Source: Cyanobacteria bacterium SBLK
GTDB taxonomy: Bacteria > Cyanobacteriota > Cyanobacteriia > Cyanobacteriales > Spirulinaceae
Length of the DNA stretch: 41,693 nt
Assembly (NCBI GenBank): GCA_017746715.1
Contig: JAGHZQ010000042.1
Location: forward strand, 1-41,693
Reading direction: 5' to 3'
Shown: positions 41,574 to 41,693 of the stretch, piece after piece
Position numbering within the stretch: position 1 is the stretch's first letter
How the letters are laid out: each line of letters opens with the position of its first letter
Made by a program: the position numbers and the translations under genes
Notes under the pieces: generated by a model
Told to the model about the DNA's origin: nothing
The model's input: only the letters and a program-made list of their open reading frames with translations
Databases searched by the model: none

Positions 41574-41693
41574 TCAAAATGATGAGGTACAGTAACAACA
41601 ATGGGTAAACCAATTGTGAATATCTTCTTGAGTAACTTGTGAAATTGCGAATTCAATTGCTGCCTCTAGCGCTTTGTAGGTTCTTGCTCCCAC
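41574..41693 (-). CDS. IS630-type transposase, C-terminal fragment cut by the window edge
   Basis: The last 39 residues read KALEAAIEFAISQVTQEDIH followed by NWFTHCCYCTSSF, then TGA at 41574-41576. The NWF-HCGYC-like ending after a VTQEDI helix is typical of IS630-family DDE transposases in cyanobacteria. The catalytic part lies right of the window. The element end is probably near 41,550-41,575, but the terminal repeat cannot be defined from one end only. Confidence 0.7.
   Translation of the reverse strand: MGARTYKALEAAIEFAISQVTQEDIHNWFTHCCYCTSSF

Noticed and set aside
1..41693. CRISPR arrays, tRNA and rRNA genes
   Set aside because: No regularly spaced repeats and no conserved tRNA T-loop or rRNA segments were recognised by reading.

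Overview
The window is cyanobacterial. The HIP1 octamer GCGATCGC is scattered through most genes. The gene content includes plastocyanin, the carboxysome shell protein CcmO, a Tic22-family protein, a class II F/SBPase next to glutamyl-tRNA reductase, and an RRM RNA-binding protein immediately before rpsU. I cannot assign a genus. Both edges cut transposase genes: the N-terminus of a TnpB-like protein on the left and the C-terminus of an IS630-type transposase on the right. The window may therefore be an assembly segment bounded by insertion sequences.

Region 0-13 kb is mixed core and decayed accessory DNA. It starts with a TnpB fragment, a small membrane ORF, a gutted PEP mutase/isocitrate lyase-family pseudogene and an FkbM-like protein. 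MltA, two tandem paralogous ABC-2-type membrane proteins, a histidine phosphatase, an Lhr-like helicase and a CNNM/CorC-type protein follow. From 10.7 to 12.4 kb there is a graveyard: remnants of devC and devA flank a small opposite-strand gene, and then come a deleted AAA ATPase gene and an apparently intact PIN-like gene.

Region 13-26 kb is mostly housekeeping. It holds a DUF924 protein, a catalytic/non-catalytic M16 peptidase pair, an AraC regulator, ccmO, a membrane protein, rplU-rpmA with a possible structured leader, and a GNAT acetyltransferase. A tight minus-strand cluster follows (Tic22, PrmC, TsaC/Sua5-like, pseudokinase-like histidine kinase), then a class I/II aminotransferase.

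Region 26-27 kb is a long gene-free spacer with palindromes, tandem repeats and a large inverted repeat. Region 27-34 kb carries rbp-rpsU, an SLH-domain protein, petE, a GIY-YIG protein, a one-helix 30-residue protein, a GT-A-like protein, a MycE-like methyltransferase, an Uma2 remnant, and a divergent pair of a class A beta-lactamase-like serine hydrolase and an NlpC/P60 peptidase. Region 34-41.7 kb carries a DUF928/CHASE2-cyclase operon, hemA, glpX and a PEP-CTERM protein.

No rRNA, tRNA or CRISPR array was recognised. The most unusual items are the AAA/PIN-like gene pair (ATPase broken here), the possible pseudoknot leader before rplU, the acidic tail on L21, the histidine kinase lacking ATP-binding motifs, and the number of internally deleted pseudogenes.
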